Below, piece after piece: positions 45,687 through 53,980 of a DNA stretch of 58,468 nt (position 1 is the first letter of the stretch; each line of letters begins with the position of its first letter). The notes below the pieces were generated by a model. It searched no databases and was not told the origin of the DNA. It saw only the letters and a list, made by a program, of their open reading frames with translations. Source of the DNA: Clostridiales bacterium (GTDB taxonomy: Bacteria; Bacillota; Clostridia; Peptostreptococcales; NVVX01). A program made the translations under genes and the position numbers. The DNA lies in contig JAJOKP010000006.1 of assembly GCA_021129775.1 (NCBI GenBank), positions 1-58,468 on the forward strand. Direction: 5' to 3'.

Positions 45687-46634
45687 CTATTCTTCAAAAG
45701 CGTCTACAATATATTTTTCAGCTTGAATAGCTGCAATTGCGCCATCTGAAACTGCTGTTACTACTTGCCTTAGTGACTTCACACGGCAATCTCCCGCCAC
45801 GAACACACCTGCTATACTTGTTTTCATATTGTCGTCGGTCTTAATATACCCAGTTCTATCTAATTCTAATATGTCTTTCACTAGTGAAGTTTGAGGAATA
45901 TATCCTATAAACACGAATACTCCTACCATTCCATCTTCTTCGTCAGCATGATGTTCCATAATCTCTCCTGTTTTCAAGTTTTCAAAAACAACGCTTTCTA
46001 CGATTCCATCCCCTTTTATCTCTTTTACTGTCGTACACCAAATAAAGTCAATTTTTTCATGCTTAAACGCTTTCTCTTGTATTGATTTTGCCGCTCTTAA
46101 CTCATCACGTCTATGTACAATGGTGACCTTCCTTGCAAATTTTGTTAAATGCAGCGCTTCTTCTACGGCTGAGTCGCCACCGCCTATTACAAATATTTCT
46201 AAGTCGGTGAAAAAATCCGCATCGCAAGTTGCACAATATGACACGCCTTTACCTGTAAATTCTTTCTCTCCTGGCACATTCATAAGCCTTGGGCTGACAC
46301 CTGAAGCCAGAATAACAGTTTTTGTACGGTAGATAGCTTTCTCGCCAACTAATTCCTTGATTTTCCCGTCTAGCTTTACTTCGTTAATAGCATCTTTTTC
46401 AATTACGGCACCAAATTCATTGCACTGTTCAATCATTCTTGCGACAAGGCTTGGACCTGTTGCATTAAGAACTGAGCCTGGGTAATTAGCCACTTCTTCA
46501 GTAGTAACAATTTGACCACCAATTTTCTCTTTTTCTAAAATCAGTGTAGACATTTTTCCTCTTGCAGCATAAAGTCCTGCTGATAAACCTGCTGGTCCTG
46601 CCCCAACAATAATTACATCATAAATTTTTTCCAT
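45687..46634 (-). CDS. trxB: Thioredoxin reductase
   Basis: FAD enzyme of 315 residues that reduces TrxA with NADPH or another donor. It has the FAD motif GAGPAGLSAGLYAAR at the N-terminus, the redox pair SYCATCDADFF near residue 137, the second nucleotide motif GGGDSAVEEALHLTKFA and the C-terminal VAGDCRVKSLRQVVTAVSDGAIAA. Electron supply for the glycine reductase runs through this enzyme. It is separated from grdX by a palindromic repeat. Confidence 0.95.
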   Translation of the reverse strand: MEKIYDVIIVGAGPAGLSAGLYAARGKMSTLILEKEKIGGQIVTTEEVANYPGSVLNATGPSLVARMIEQCNEFGAVIEKDAINEVKLDGKIKELVGEKAIYRTKTVILASGVSPRLMNVPGEKEFTGKGVSYCATCDADFFTDLEIFVIGGGDSAVEEALHLTKFARKVTIVHRRDELRAAKSIQEKAFKHEKIDFIWCTTVKEIKGDGIVESVVFENLKTGEIMEHHADEEDGMVGVFVFIGYIPQTSLVKDILELDRTGYIKTDDNMKTSIAGVFVAGDCRVKSLRQVVTAVSDGAIAAIQAEKYIVDAFEE

Positions 46635-46674
46635 AATTCCACCTCACTTATTCATTTTTGTATTTCATCTTAGG

Positions 46675-46750
46675 TCGAGACAAGGGGACAGGGACTTGTC
46701 TGGTCGTGCTTAACTTTTCACGCCAGACAAGTCCCTGTCCCCTTGTCTCG
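46675..46750. repeat. Large palindromic repeat, copy A
   Basis: TCGAGACAAGGGGACAGGGA with ACTTGTCTGG forms one arm, and its complement ends at 46750, around a loop with CGTGCTTAACTTTTC. A very similar copy is at 49001. It sits inside the operon, between grdX and trxB, so it would be transcribed as a very stable hairpin. Confidence 0.85.
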
Positions 46751-46758
46751 GCTAAAGC

Positions 46759-47130
46759 TTAAATCATACTTTCTACTGCACTACTAATTAGCGTGAAATC
46801 GATTTCCTGAAAATCTTCTAAAGTCCTGCTATTCCATTTGTATTCTTTCATACCTATAAATTTCAAAGTGGTTTCTATCGCCGATTCTATCAACCTAAGC
46901 GAATCTAAGTCTAATTCTGCTTTATCGTCTGAAATTATTAGACTCTTATATACCGTCTCATTTGGTTTTATGCTCCCTGAAAGTGGATGACTTAAGAGCA
47001 CGTGCCCCCTATGTATTCTATTCCTAGTCTCTGTGAGGATTCCAATTAAATCAGTATCTTTAAAATCAACTGCAATTTTATCGTTCATTTTTTTTAAAAC
47101 CAGTAGATTATTTGTAACAATTGTTGCCAT
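46759..47130 (-). CDS. grdX: GrdX-family protein
   Basis: A small protein of about 123 residues that matches the GrdX family by sequence pattern (TETRNRIHRGHVLLSHPLSGSIKPNET) and by place at the head of the glycine reductase operon. No enzymatic motif is seen and its role is unknown to me. The track starts 11 codons earlier. An ATG at 47130 with GAGGTG ten bases ahead fits the family N-terminus (MATIVTNNLLVL) better. The glycine riboswitch is directly upstream, so expression should follow glycine. Confidence 0.85.
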   Translation of the reverse strand: MATIVTNNLLVLKKMNDKIAVDFKDTDLIGILTETRNRIHRGHVLLSHPLSGSIKPNETVYKSLIISDDKAELDLDSLRLIESAIETTLKFIGMKEYKWNSRTLEDFQEIDFTLISSAVESMI

Positions 47131-47197
47131 TAGCGTAGTACACCTCACAATATATACTTCCATAATATTTCAAAATATATACTTGTCTATGCACAAT

Positions 47198-47241
47198 CTA
47201 CCTGTACATCGCCTGCCTGTGCCTTGCACGCAGACAGGTAG
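47198..47241. repeat. Hairpin between riboswitch and grdX
   Basis: CTACCTGT and ACAGGTAG enclose a second, imperfect stem (GCCTGCCTGTGCCTTGCACG). It lies in the 5' leader of grdX after the riboswitch terminator. Confidence 0.5.
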
Positions 47242-47250
47242 ACAAACAGA

Positions 47251-47515
47251 CAAAACAAAAACAGAACTCACCAATGTCAACGCCACGTTGCCACAAGTTA
47301 GCTCTGTTGTTTTACCTAAGAGATTCTTAAGTTATTTTTTAGTCCAAATATAAACTAAACAATACCTAATTGTTCCTTCGGTGCTTTACGCTCTTCAGAG
47401 AATTGTCCAAATACGATCCTTTTGCCTGAGATTTTCCCTAAAAAATTGGCATCTTCTAGCTTCACCCTTCGGCGCTTTCAACAGCAAAGTCTCTCCCGCA
47501 TTTTTCATCCAATAG
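47251..47515 (-). promoter_or_regulatory. Tandem glycine riboswitch with intrinsic terminator
   Basis: On the minus strand the first aptamer reads GCGGGAGAGACTTTGC, GCGCCGAAGGG and ATCTCAGGCAAAAGGATCG. The second reads GGACAATTCTCTGAAGAGCG, GCACCGAAGGAAC and AATCTCTTAGGTAAAACAAC. These are the known conserved parts of the two glycine aptamers. Directly after it a long hairpin (47261-47308, ACAGAGC to GTTCTGT) runs into a T-rich tract (complement of 47251-47260), a terminator that shares bases with the end of aptamer II. Glycine binding would then favour read-through into grdX-grdD. A TATACT -10 box is just upstream. Confidence 0.88.
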
Positions 47516-47544
47516 TATATTCAATTCATAAAATTTTTGCCGCG

Positions 47545-47885
47545 TGAAAACCCTCAACCTTTAGGTTAGGGAAGAAGCGCCGCTGTCCTCTTTTTTTGCA
47601 CGTGCATTGCTTAAATAAAATATATTAAAGCCTCCCACGTGCTAGAGTAATTAGCCATCGACAATGTTATAAATGCTTTTTAAACGTAGAACACAATCCC
47701 TACCCATCAGGATTGTTTAATACTACACGGTAGCGCCGTAGACTTGGCTAAATATCCACGGGTATCATGACATAAATAACGTAGCCAGTTACCTGTCTGC
47801 GTGTAACTCACAGGCAGAAGACTTAGTCTAATCAACAATGGCTTTTTCAAGCCCCATCCTTTTAAGAGCGTAGGTTATTGACCCA
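47545..47885. mobile_element. IS200/IS605-like non-autonomous remnant (tentative)
   Basis: No gene is present in these 340 bases. At one end, CCCTCAACCTTTAGGTTAGGG forms a subterminal-type hairpin. At the other, CAAGCCCCATCCTTTTAAGA is followed by TTATTGACC. Both resemble, from memory, ends of tnpB-bearing IS605 elements, and the middle looks structured (CACAATCCCTACCCATCAGGATTGT). It may be a non-autonomous copy that kept only its ends and guide-RNA-like scaffold. Alternatives are an unrelated structured RNA. Confidence 0.4.
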
Positions 47886-48022
47886 ATTGCTTATTAAGTT
47901 CTCTATTCAAATTTATTATAATACAATATCAAATAAGTAGCAATACTTTTTTGATAATTTTTTTTTTGCAATTAAAAATTGTAATATTCTCTGGAAGTTC
48001 TCAAATTCTTCTGCAAATTTAA

Positions 48023-48051
48023 TTGTAAATTTACTGTCTCTAGTATATAAT
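48023..48051 (+). promoter_or_regulatory. Promoter of the soluble MCP gene
   Basis: TTGTAA and TATAAT with a 17-base spacer. The -10 box ends at 48051, so the ATG at 48053 is too close to be a start and the ATG at 48092 is favoured. Confidence 0.65.
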
Positions 48052-48091
48052 TATGTTTAAAAATAGAATTCATTCTACAAAGGAGAAAAAT

Positions 48092-48922
48092 ATGAGTAAT
48101 AATAATAATAATATTCTAGGAAGTATTATTGACAGCACTAAATACATTCAAGAACTATTTGATGAGGATGTCGTCATAGTGGTCACAGACACCGAATTCT
48201 TTATTAAATATTTACCTGGTAGAGAACTGGATATTAAAAGAGAAGAGGGTGAAAGACTTGAAAATGCAGTCGTAATGCATAATTGTGTACGAGAAAACAA
48301 AAAAATTATACAAACTATACCCAAAGAAGTATTTAACATACCAATCAAAACAATTGCAATCCCTTTACATGATGAAGACGGTAATGTTGTTGGTTCACTA
48401 GGTATTGGTAAAAGTCTAGAAAAGCAAGTACAGCACATGCAATCAACAGAAAGCATTGCTGCTTCCTTAGAAGAAGTTACAGCAAGTATAGATGAAATTG
48501 CCAATGGAGCCTCCCAAATCGCTACTTCTAATGAACACATTTTAACGCAAAATAATTCTACCACGGAACAAGTTAGTAAAACTGATCAAATAGTCACTTA
48601 CATCAAAAAAATATCTGATCAAACTAACTTGCTCGGTCTAAATGCCTCAATCGAAGCTGCACGCGCAGGTGAACATGGCAAAGGTTTCGCAGTTGTTGCC
48701 GAAGAGATAAGAAAGCTTTCAATTGCAACAAAAAGCTATGTTACTGATATTAATAATATACTCAACACAATAAATGAATCTGTAGAAAAAACATCAGTGT
48801 TGATTCAAGAAACTACGTCTGTGGCAACTTCGCAAGAAGAATCAACTCAGCAAATAGTCAAAGCACTTGAGGAATTAAATTCGAGTACACAAATGTTGTC
48901 TGAAGCGGCAAAATCCTTATAA
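48092..48922 (+). CDS. Soluble methyl-accepting chemotaxis-like protein
   Basis: A 276-residue protein with no membrane segment. Residues about 5-110 form a PAS-like sensor region ([35 protein letters not shown]). The rest is the MCP signalling coiled coil with the hairpin tip [34 protein letters not shown], the CheA/CheW contact. The tip and arms are shorter than in full MCPs. The start is set by AAAGGAG six bases ahead of the ATG at 48092. It faces away from the glycine reductase operon; a link to glycine is not shown by sequence. Confidence 0.85.
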   Translation: MSNNNNNILGSIIDSTKYIQELFDEDVVIVVTDTEFFIKYLPGRELDIKREEGERLENAVVMHNCVRENKKIIQTIPKEVFNIPIKTIAIPLHDEDGNVVGSLGIGKSLEKQVQHMQSTESIAASLEEVTASIDEIANGASQIATSNEHILTQNNSTTEQVSKTDQIVTYIKKISDQTNLLGLNASIEAARAGEHGKGFAVVAEEIRKLSIATKSYVTDINNILNTINESVEKTSVLIQETTSVATSQEESTQQIVKALEELNSSTQMLSEAAKSL

Positions 48923-49000
48923 TATGTTTTCTCAGGAAAGGTATAATTCTTTGATTTCATTCAGATTCGTGTAACATATAGTAGTCTGAGAGATGGCACA

Positions 49001-49082
49001 TCGAGACAAGGGGACAGGGACTTGTCTGGTACGGAAAGTTAAGCACGACCAGACCAGACAAGTCCCTGTCCCCTTGTCTCGA
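49001..49082. repeat. Large palindromic repeat, copy B
   Basis: The arms TCGAGACAAGGGGACAGGGA/ACTTGTCTGG and the complement end at 49082, two bases from the lysC stop. The loop differs from copy A (46675), with GACCAGACC. It may act as the lysC transcript end. Confidence 0.85.
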
Positions 49083-49084
49083 CT

Positions 49085-50296
49085 TCAAGCTAAGTTAAAT
49101 ATTTTATGGATAGCTCGTACAGCATTTTCGGCTTCAGCTTCAGCTATTAGGCAGGATACTTTAATATCCGAAGTAGTGATTTGCTGAATATTTATATTTT
49201 CATTTCCTAAAGCTTCAAACATTTTCGCGGCAACTCCAGATGTCGTGATCATTCCAGCCCCAACGATAGATACCTTCGCAACAGTCGAATCAATTTCTAC
49301 ATCTTTTGCCCCTAGCTCCTCAGCAACTCTATAAATTGTTTGCCTCCCCTGAACTAATTGTTCTTCGTTAATAGTAAACGTTATATCATTAAGATTACCA
49401 TATGCTAAATTTTGAATAATCATATCTACATTAATCTCATCTTTTGCTAGCTTAGAAAAAAGTTCTGCTGCCATCCCTGGTCTATCAGCAATCCCTTTAA
49501 TTGCAACTTTTACTTCCCTCCTATCGCTAGTCACTCCAGTTACACTGCGCCGTTTTTCCATCTGCCTAACCTCCTTAACTATCGTACCTGTATTGTGATT
49601 AAAGCTTGAAGCTGCGTACAACTCAAGCCCATAAATTTTGGCTAGTTCAACCGAACGTGGATGCAGCACTTTCGCTCCTAGATTAGCCAATTCCAGCATC
49701 TCGTCACAAGAGATACAGTCTAACTTTTTCGCCTCGTGAACAATCCTAGGGTCGGCTGTATATATTCCATCAACATCAGAGTATATCTCGCACCTTTTTG
49801 CCCCTAAAGATATTGCTAAGGCTACCGCAGTAGTGTCTGACCCGCCGCGACCGAGAGTCGTAAAATCATCATTAGAATTTACTCCTTGAAAACCTGCAAC
49901 TACCACAATCTTACTATGGTTAAGTTCACTAATAATTCGGTCATTGTTTATTCCTGTTATTACAGCATGATTGTGGCGATTGTTTGTTTTAATTCCCACT
50001 TGACTTCCTGTTAATGATATGGCGGGAAACCCCTCACTTTGAATTGCCATACATAGTAAAGCAATCGATATTTGTTCACCCGTTGTTAAAAGCATATCAA
50101 TTTCTCTTGGATCTGGTTTATGGGTAATTTCTTTCATAAGTTTAATTAGCTGATCAGTAGTATCACCCATCGCCGAAACAGTTACCACAATCTGTGAGCC
50201 CTTTTTATGCTCCTTGATTATACGCTCTGCCACATTCTTAATCCTGTCAGGATTACCTACCGAGGTTCCACCATATTTTTGTACTATCAAATCCAT
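49085..50296 (-). CDS. lysC: Aspartate kinase
   Basis: First enzyme of the aspartate pathway: ATP-dependent phosphorylation of aspartate. It has IVQKYGGTSVGNPDRI at the N-terminus, the LGRGGSDTTAVALA motif, YSDVDGIYTADPRI and two C-terminal ACT domains (KVAIKGIADRPGMAAELFSKL and the ISVIG-like KVSIVGAGM). The ACT domains imply feedback control, likely by lysine or threonine. The ATG at 50296 is the likely start (403 residues). It is the last gene of the minus-strand thr block, beside thrC. Confidence 0.93.
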   Translation of the reverse strand: MDLIVQKYGGTSVGNPDRIKNVAERIIKEHKKGSQIVVTVSAMGDTTDQLIKLMKEITHKPDPREIDMLLTTGEQISIALLCMAIQSEGFPAISLTGSQVGIKTNNRHNHAVITGINNDRIISELNHSKIVVVAGFQGVNSNDDFTTLGRGGSDTTAVALAISLGAKRCEIYSDVDGIYTADPRIVHEAKKLDCISCDEMLELANLGAKVLHPRSVELAKIYGLELYAASSFNHNTGTIVKEVRQMEKRRSVTGVTSDRREVKVAIKGIADRPGMAAELFSKLAKDEINVDMIIQNLAYGNLNDITFTINEEQLVQGRQTIYRVAEELGAKDVEIDSTVAKVSIVGAGMITTSGVAAKMFEALGNENINIQQITTSDIKVSCLIAEAEAENAVRAIHKIFNLA

Positions 50297-50345
50297 CACT
50301 TTAACCCCCCACTAATCAATTTTTTTTACTTTTATGAACGACCCA

Positions 50346-51398
50346 TTAAAGTCCTATCACCGACAACACGCCATTAGCTGTCGGTTCAACTATGGTCGGT
50401 TTTGGCATTATATCTATAGCAGTATCAGGGTCTTTTAAACCATGCCCCGTCAAAACTGCAACAATTTTACTGCCAGATTTAATCTTACCTTTGTTTAGCA
50501 TCTTTTTTACCCCTGCTACCGATGCAGCTGAGGCTGGTTCGCATAAAACACCTTCCGTTGATGCTATTTCGTAATAGCTGTCTAATATCTCTTGATCGGT
50601 CACATAATTTATCAATCCACCTGACTCTTGCGAAGCATTAACAGCTTTATCCCAACTAGCAGGGTTACCGATTCTAATCGCTGTAGCAATCGTTTCTGGT
50701 TTTTCTATCACAATGTTTTTAGCAATCGCTGCCGATCCTTCAGCCTCGAACCCCATCATCTGAGGGAGACTATCTATCTTACCAACCTTATTATACTCTT
50801 TAAAACCTTGCCAATAAGCTGTTATATTCCCTGCGTTTCCTACTGGTATTGCCAAAATATCTGGGCCTCTCCCTAATTGATCACAAACCTCAAAGGCAGC
50901 GCTTTTCTGACCTTCAATACGAAATGGATTAAGAGAATTAACCAGAACAACAGGATAATTATCAGTTATTTCTTTTACAATAGTCAGGGCCTGGTCAAAA
51001 TTCCCCTTAATAGCTATTACTTGAGCTCCATGCATCAATGCTTGAGCCAGTTTTCCAAGGGCAATGTTCCCTTCTGGGATAACTACTATGGTTTTTAAGC
51101 CTGCTTTAGCGCCATATGCTGCTGCTGCTGCTGATGTATTCCCAGTTGAAGCACATATAATCGCTTTGGCACCATCTTCTACAGCTTTGGTTACTGCCAA
51201 AGTCATCCCTCTATCCTTAAAAGACCCAGTAGGATTAACTCCTTCATATTTTAAGTACAATTCTATCCCCAACTTTTTGCTAATTTTTTTTGCATATATT
51301 AAAGGGGTGTTCCCTTCCTGTAAACTAATAGCAGATACTCCCTCCTTAAGAGGCATAAACTCACGATAAGCATCAATAATTCCCGACCACGGTTTCAT
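50346..51398 (-). CDS. thrC: Threonine synthase
   Basis: PLP enzyme that converts O-phosphohomoserine to threonine, 350 residues. The PLP lysine is in [15 protein letters not shown] near residue 60, the phosphate loop is [22 protein letters not shown] follows and [12 protein letters not shown] is near the end. The length fits the shorter threonine synthases of Firmicutes. It lies 46 bases ahead of lysC, with hom and thrB upstream, so the four act in one pathway. Confidence 0.93.
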   Translation of the reverse strand: MKPWSGIIDAYREFMPLKEGVSAISLQEGNTPLIYAKKISKKLGIELYLKYEGVNPTGSFKDRGMTLAVTKAVEDGAKAIICASTGNTSAAAAAYGAKAGLKTIVVIPEGNIALGKLAQALMHGAQVIAIKGNFDQALTIVKEITDNYPVVLVNSLNPFRIEGQKSAAFEVCDQLGRGPDILAIPVGNAGNITAYWQGFKEYNKVGKIDSLPQMMGFEAEGSAAIAKNIVIEKPETIATAIRIGNPASWDKAVNASQESGGLINYVTDQEILDSYYEIASTEGVLCEPASAASVAGVKKMLNKGKIKSGSKIVAVLTGHGLKDPDTAIDIMPKPTIVEPTANGVLSVIGL

Positions 51399-51430
51399 TT
51401 AAATTCCTCCACTTCTTTAATAAGATTGGT

Positions 51431-51515
51431 TAACAGTTGTTAATCAATTGCAAAGCAGTTGTTAAACAGTTGTTCAGCAGTTGTTAAACCATCGTTCAAC
51501 CATCGCTCTACAATT
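51431..51515. repeat. Degenerate short tandem repeats between thrC and hom
   Basis: Units of the type CAGTTGTTAA occur about four times, followed by CCATCGTTCAACCATCGCTC. They fill most of the gap between hom and thrC. Confidence 0.65.
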
Positions 51516-51517
51516 GC

Positions 51518-52807
51518 TTAACCATTATGCTTCTTTTCCACCCTAATAAGATTGTTTATTTTAACTACACTTTCCAAATTTTCCAGTTCGTACAATGATT
51601 TGCGCATATTTTCCTCTTTAACAGGATGTGTTATTAAAACTAACGGTACAATAGGCGTTAACATGTGTTTTTGTGAGACCGCTGAAAGGCTCACGTGATT
51701 ATCTCCAAGTACTTTTGTTACTTGCGACATAACACCTGGTTTATCCAATACTTGTATTCTAAGGTAAAAACTATTATCAATCTGATTAATTTCCTTTATC
51801 TGCTGATTTCGTGGAGCACCCAATGAATGAGTATCCAATCTATTATAATTAATATCTTTGGCAACTTGGATAATATCTGCTACTACCGCACTCCCTGTGG
51901 GCATTTGTCCAGCCCCTTTACCATAGAGCATGACGTCTCCAACAGCATCCCCATACAGATAAATCGCATTGTAGGCTCCATTAACCATGGCTAACGGATG
52001 ATTTTTGGAAATAAAAGCAGGGTGAACCCTTATATTTAACCCGTCATCATATTTTTTGCCTATTGCTAATAACTTTATCACGTAACCTAATTCATCAGCT
52101 AGCTTGATATCTTCTAGGGTTACACCCTCAATACCTTCTATGTAAATTGAATCAGCATCAACAGATGTTTCAAAAGCAATAGACGATAAAATAGCTATCT
52201 TGTATGCAGCATCAAATCCTTTAGTATCAGAAGAAGGGTCCCTTTCCGCATAACCAAGCCGTTGAGCTTCCTCTAGTGCTTTATCAAATTCTATTCTTTC
52301 CTGTGTCATTTTGGTCAAAATATAATTGGTTGTCCCATTCAAAATACCGTAAATTTCTTCAATTCGATTAGCAACCAGAGATTCTTTTAAAGGACGTATA
52401 ATTGGAATTCCCCCTGCTACGCTGGCTTCAAAACTAACCTGAACTTCATTTTCTCTAGCTAGCTTCAAGATTTCATCACCATATTTGGCAATTACTAGCT
52501 TATTAGCTGTTACCACACTCTTTCCCTTTGAAATAGCTTTAGTAATATATTCATAGGCAGGTTCTTCACCCCCCATTAACTCCACAATTAACTCAATCTC
52601 TGGGTCATCCAGAATATCCTCTACATTGTATGTTAATACCTCTGGAGGTAGTTCTATTTCCCTTTTTTTGCTATTATCTTTAACTAGTATTTTCTCAACC
52701 TTTAATTCAGTACCTACCTTATTCTTTATATTCTCTCCGCGTTTGTTCATAATGGCAACTACCCCACTGCCAACTGTTCCCATTCCTAAAATTGCTATTT
52801 TAATCAC
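51518..52807 (-). CDS. hom: Homoserine dehydrogenase
   Basis: NAD(P)H enzyme that reduces aspartate semialdehyde to homoserine. It has the Rossmann motif AILGMGTVGSGVV, the catalytic-domain KSVVTANKLVIAKYG, SFEASVAGGIPIIRPLKES and GILNGTTNYILTKM, plus a C-terminal ACT domain (LRIQVLDKPGVMSQVTKVLG) for feedback. The track starts 19 codons too early. A GTG at 52807, seven bases after GAGAGGAG, fits the family N-terminus (VIKIAILG), giving 429 residues. It is in line with thrB upstream and thrC downstream. Confidence 0.93.
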   Translation of the reverse strand: MIKIAILGMGTVGSGVVAIMNKRGENIKNKVGTELKVEKILVKDNSKKREIELPPEVLTYNVEDILDDPEIELIVELMGGEEPAYEYITKAISKGKSVVTANKLVIAKYGDEILKLARENEVQVSFEASVAGGIPIIRPLKESLVANRIEEIYGILNGTTNYILTKMTQERIEFDKALEEAQRLGYAERDPSSDTKGFDAAYKIAILSSIAFETSVDADSIYIEGIEGVTLEDIKLADELGYVIKLLAIGKKYDDGLNIRVHPAFISKNHPLAMVNGAYNAIYLYGDAVGDVMLYGKGAGQMPTGSAVVADIIQVAKDINYNRLDTHSLGAPRNQQIKEINQIDNSFYLRIQVLDKPGVMSQVTKVLGDNHVSLSAVSQKHMLTPIVPLVLITHPVKEENMRKSLYELENLESVVKINNLIRVEKKHNG

Positions 52808-52907
52808 CTGATTACTCCTCTCTACTTGCATCATTTTATCCACTGTAACCCCTTGATAAGGCAACGGGATGTTTTGTTTGCCACATTATTGCTCTTTCGT
52901 GCTTCCA

Positions 52908-53810
52908 TCATTCTATCCACTGTAACCCTTTATTGTCAGGGCAAGTAACTATGTACTTACTATGAATGTTATGCTTTGCAAAGCCAGATACCATAACCTC
53001 TCCTATTTCCTTACTATTTTTCCTCGAAAAAGCCAGAACAGTAGGACCTGCACCACTTAAAGCAACTCCTATAGCGCCAGCCTGATAGCCCTTTTCAAGC
53101 ACGTACTTAAAACCTGGAATCAAAGCCGACCGATAATCTTGGTGTAGGCGATCTTGCATTGCTACAGATAATAAATCCCAATCCGCATCATATAAACTAG
53201 CTGCTAGTAGAGCAGTCCTACTATGATTAAAGATAGCATCTTGATAGTCAACTTGCTTTGGTATCACCTGACGCAAAGCCTCTGTTTGTAGCTGAAAGCT
53301 AGGGGTCACCAAAATCACTTGTAAATTCTCATCCACTTCTATTTTTTTATAGAAATGTTCTTTCTCACTCGTAACACTTATAACGAAACCACCCATCAAT
53401 GCAGGAACCACGTTATCAGGGTGTTTTTCAATTTCAATTGCAATCTTTAATATCTCACTCTGTTTAAAGGGATTCTCCAATAACCTATTAGCCCCCACCA
53501 GTCCTGCGATAATCGCGGTAGCGCTACTACCAAGACCTCGCGCCATGGGAATAGAAATTTCCTCAACAACCTCAATGCCATCTAAGGGCTTATTACAAAC
53601 ACTGAACAAATGCTTCATAGCTACATATACTAGGTTGTCATGAAGAGGCAGTTCAATTGAATTGCCAGTTTCTACCTCTTTTATCCTGATTTTCACTCCT
53701 TTTTCAATCTTCTTAAATCTAAAGGTATTATAGAGCTTTAGTGCTATACCCAAACTATCAAAACCAGGTCCTAAATTAGCTGAAGTCGCTGGTACTCTCA
53801 CTGAAAACAT
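52908..53810 (-). CDS. thrB: Homoserine kinase
   Basis: GHMP kinase that phosphorylates homoserine, 300 residues. It has the N-terminal VRVPATSANLGPGFDSLGIAL, the ATP loop PMARGLGSSATAIIAGLVGAN and the C-terminal GVALSGAGPTVLAF. The track start (a TTG at 53870) has no site; the ATG at 53810 behind GGAAGGGTG is the start. It lies 100 bases ahead of hom. The region between carB and thrB has no clear terminator. Confidence 0.93.
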   Translation of the reverse strand: MFSVRVPATSANLGPGFDSLGIALKLYNTFRFKKIEKGVKIRIKEVETGNSIELPLHDNLVYVAMKHLFSVCNKPLDGIEVVEEISIPMARGLGSSATAIIAGLVGANRLLENPFKQSEILKIAIEIEKHPDNVVPALMGGFVISVTSEKEHFYKKIEVDENLQVILVTPSFQLQTEALRQVIPKQVDYQDAIFNHSRTALLAASLYDADWDLLSVAMQDRLHQDYRSALIPGFKYVLEKGYQAGAIGVALSGAGPTVLAFSRKNSKEIGEVMVSGFAKHNIHSKYIVTCPDNKGLQWIE

Positions 53811-53980
53811 AGCTTCACCCTTCCAAAAATATGTTAACGATATACTACCATTCTTTTGCATAAAAAACAAGAGGGATTTATGTTTATACGACTATTCCAA
53901 CTAATTTATGCTATACCTTTTCAAAAGATTACTTCCTTTGGCGGGTATCCACAAGGGGCATCTCCACTAACGCTTTGGTG

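Noticed and set aside
47600-47880. 6S RNA, T-box or tmRNA
   Set aside because: I compared the remembered conserved parts of each and none matched; the ends look more like IS605.
48053-48091. MCP start at 48053
   Set aside because: The -10 box ends two bases before it; the ribosome site serves the ATG at 48092.
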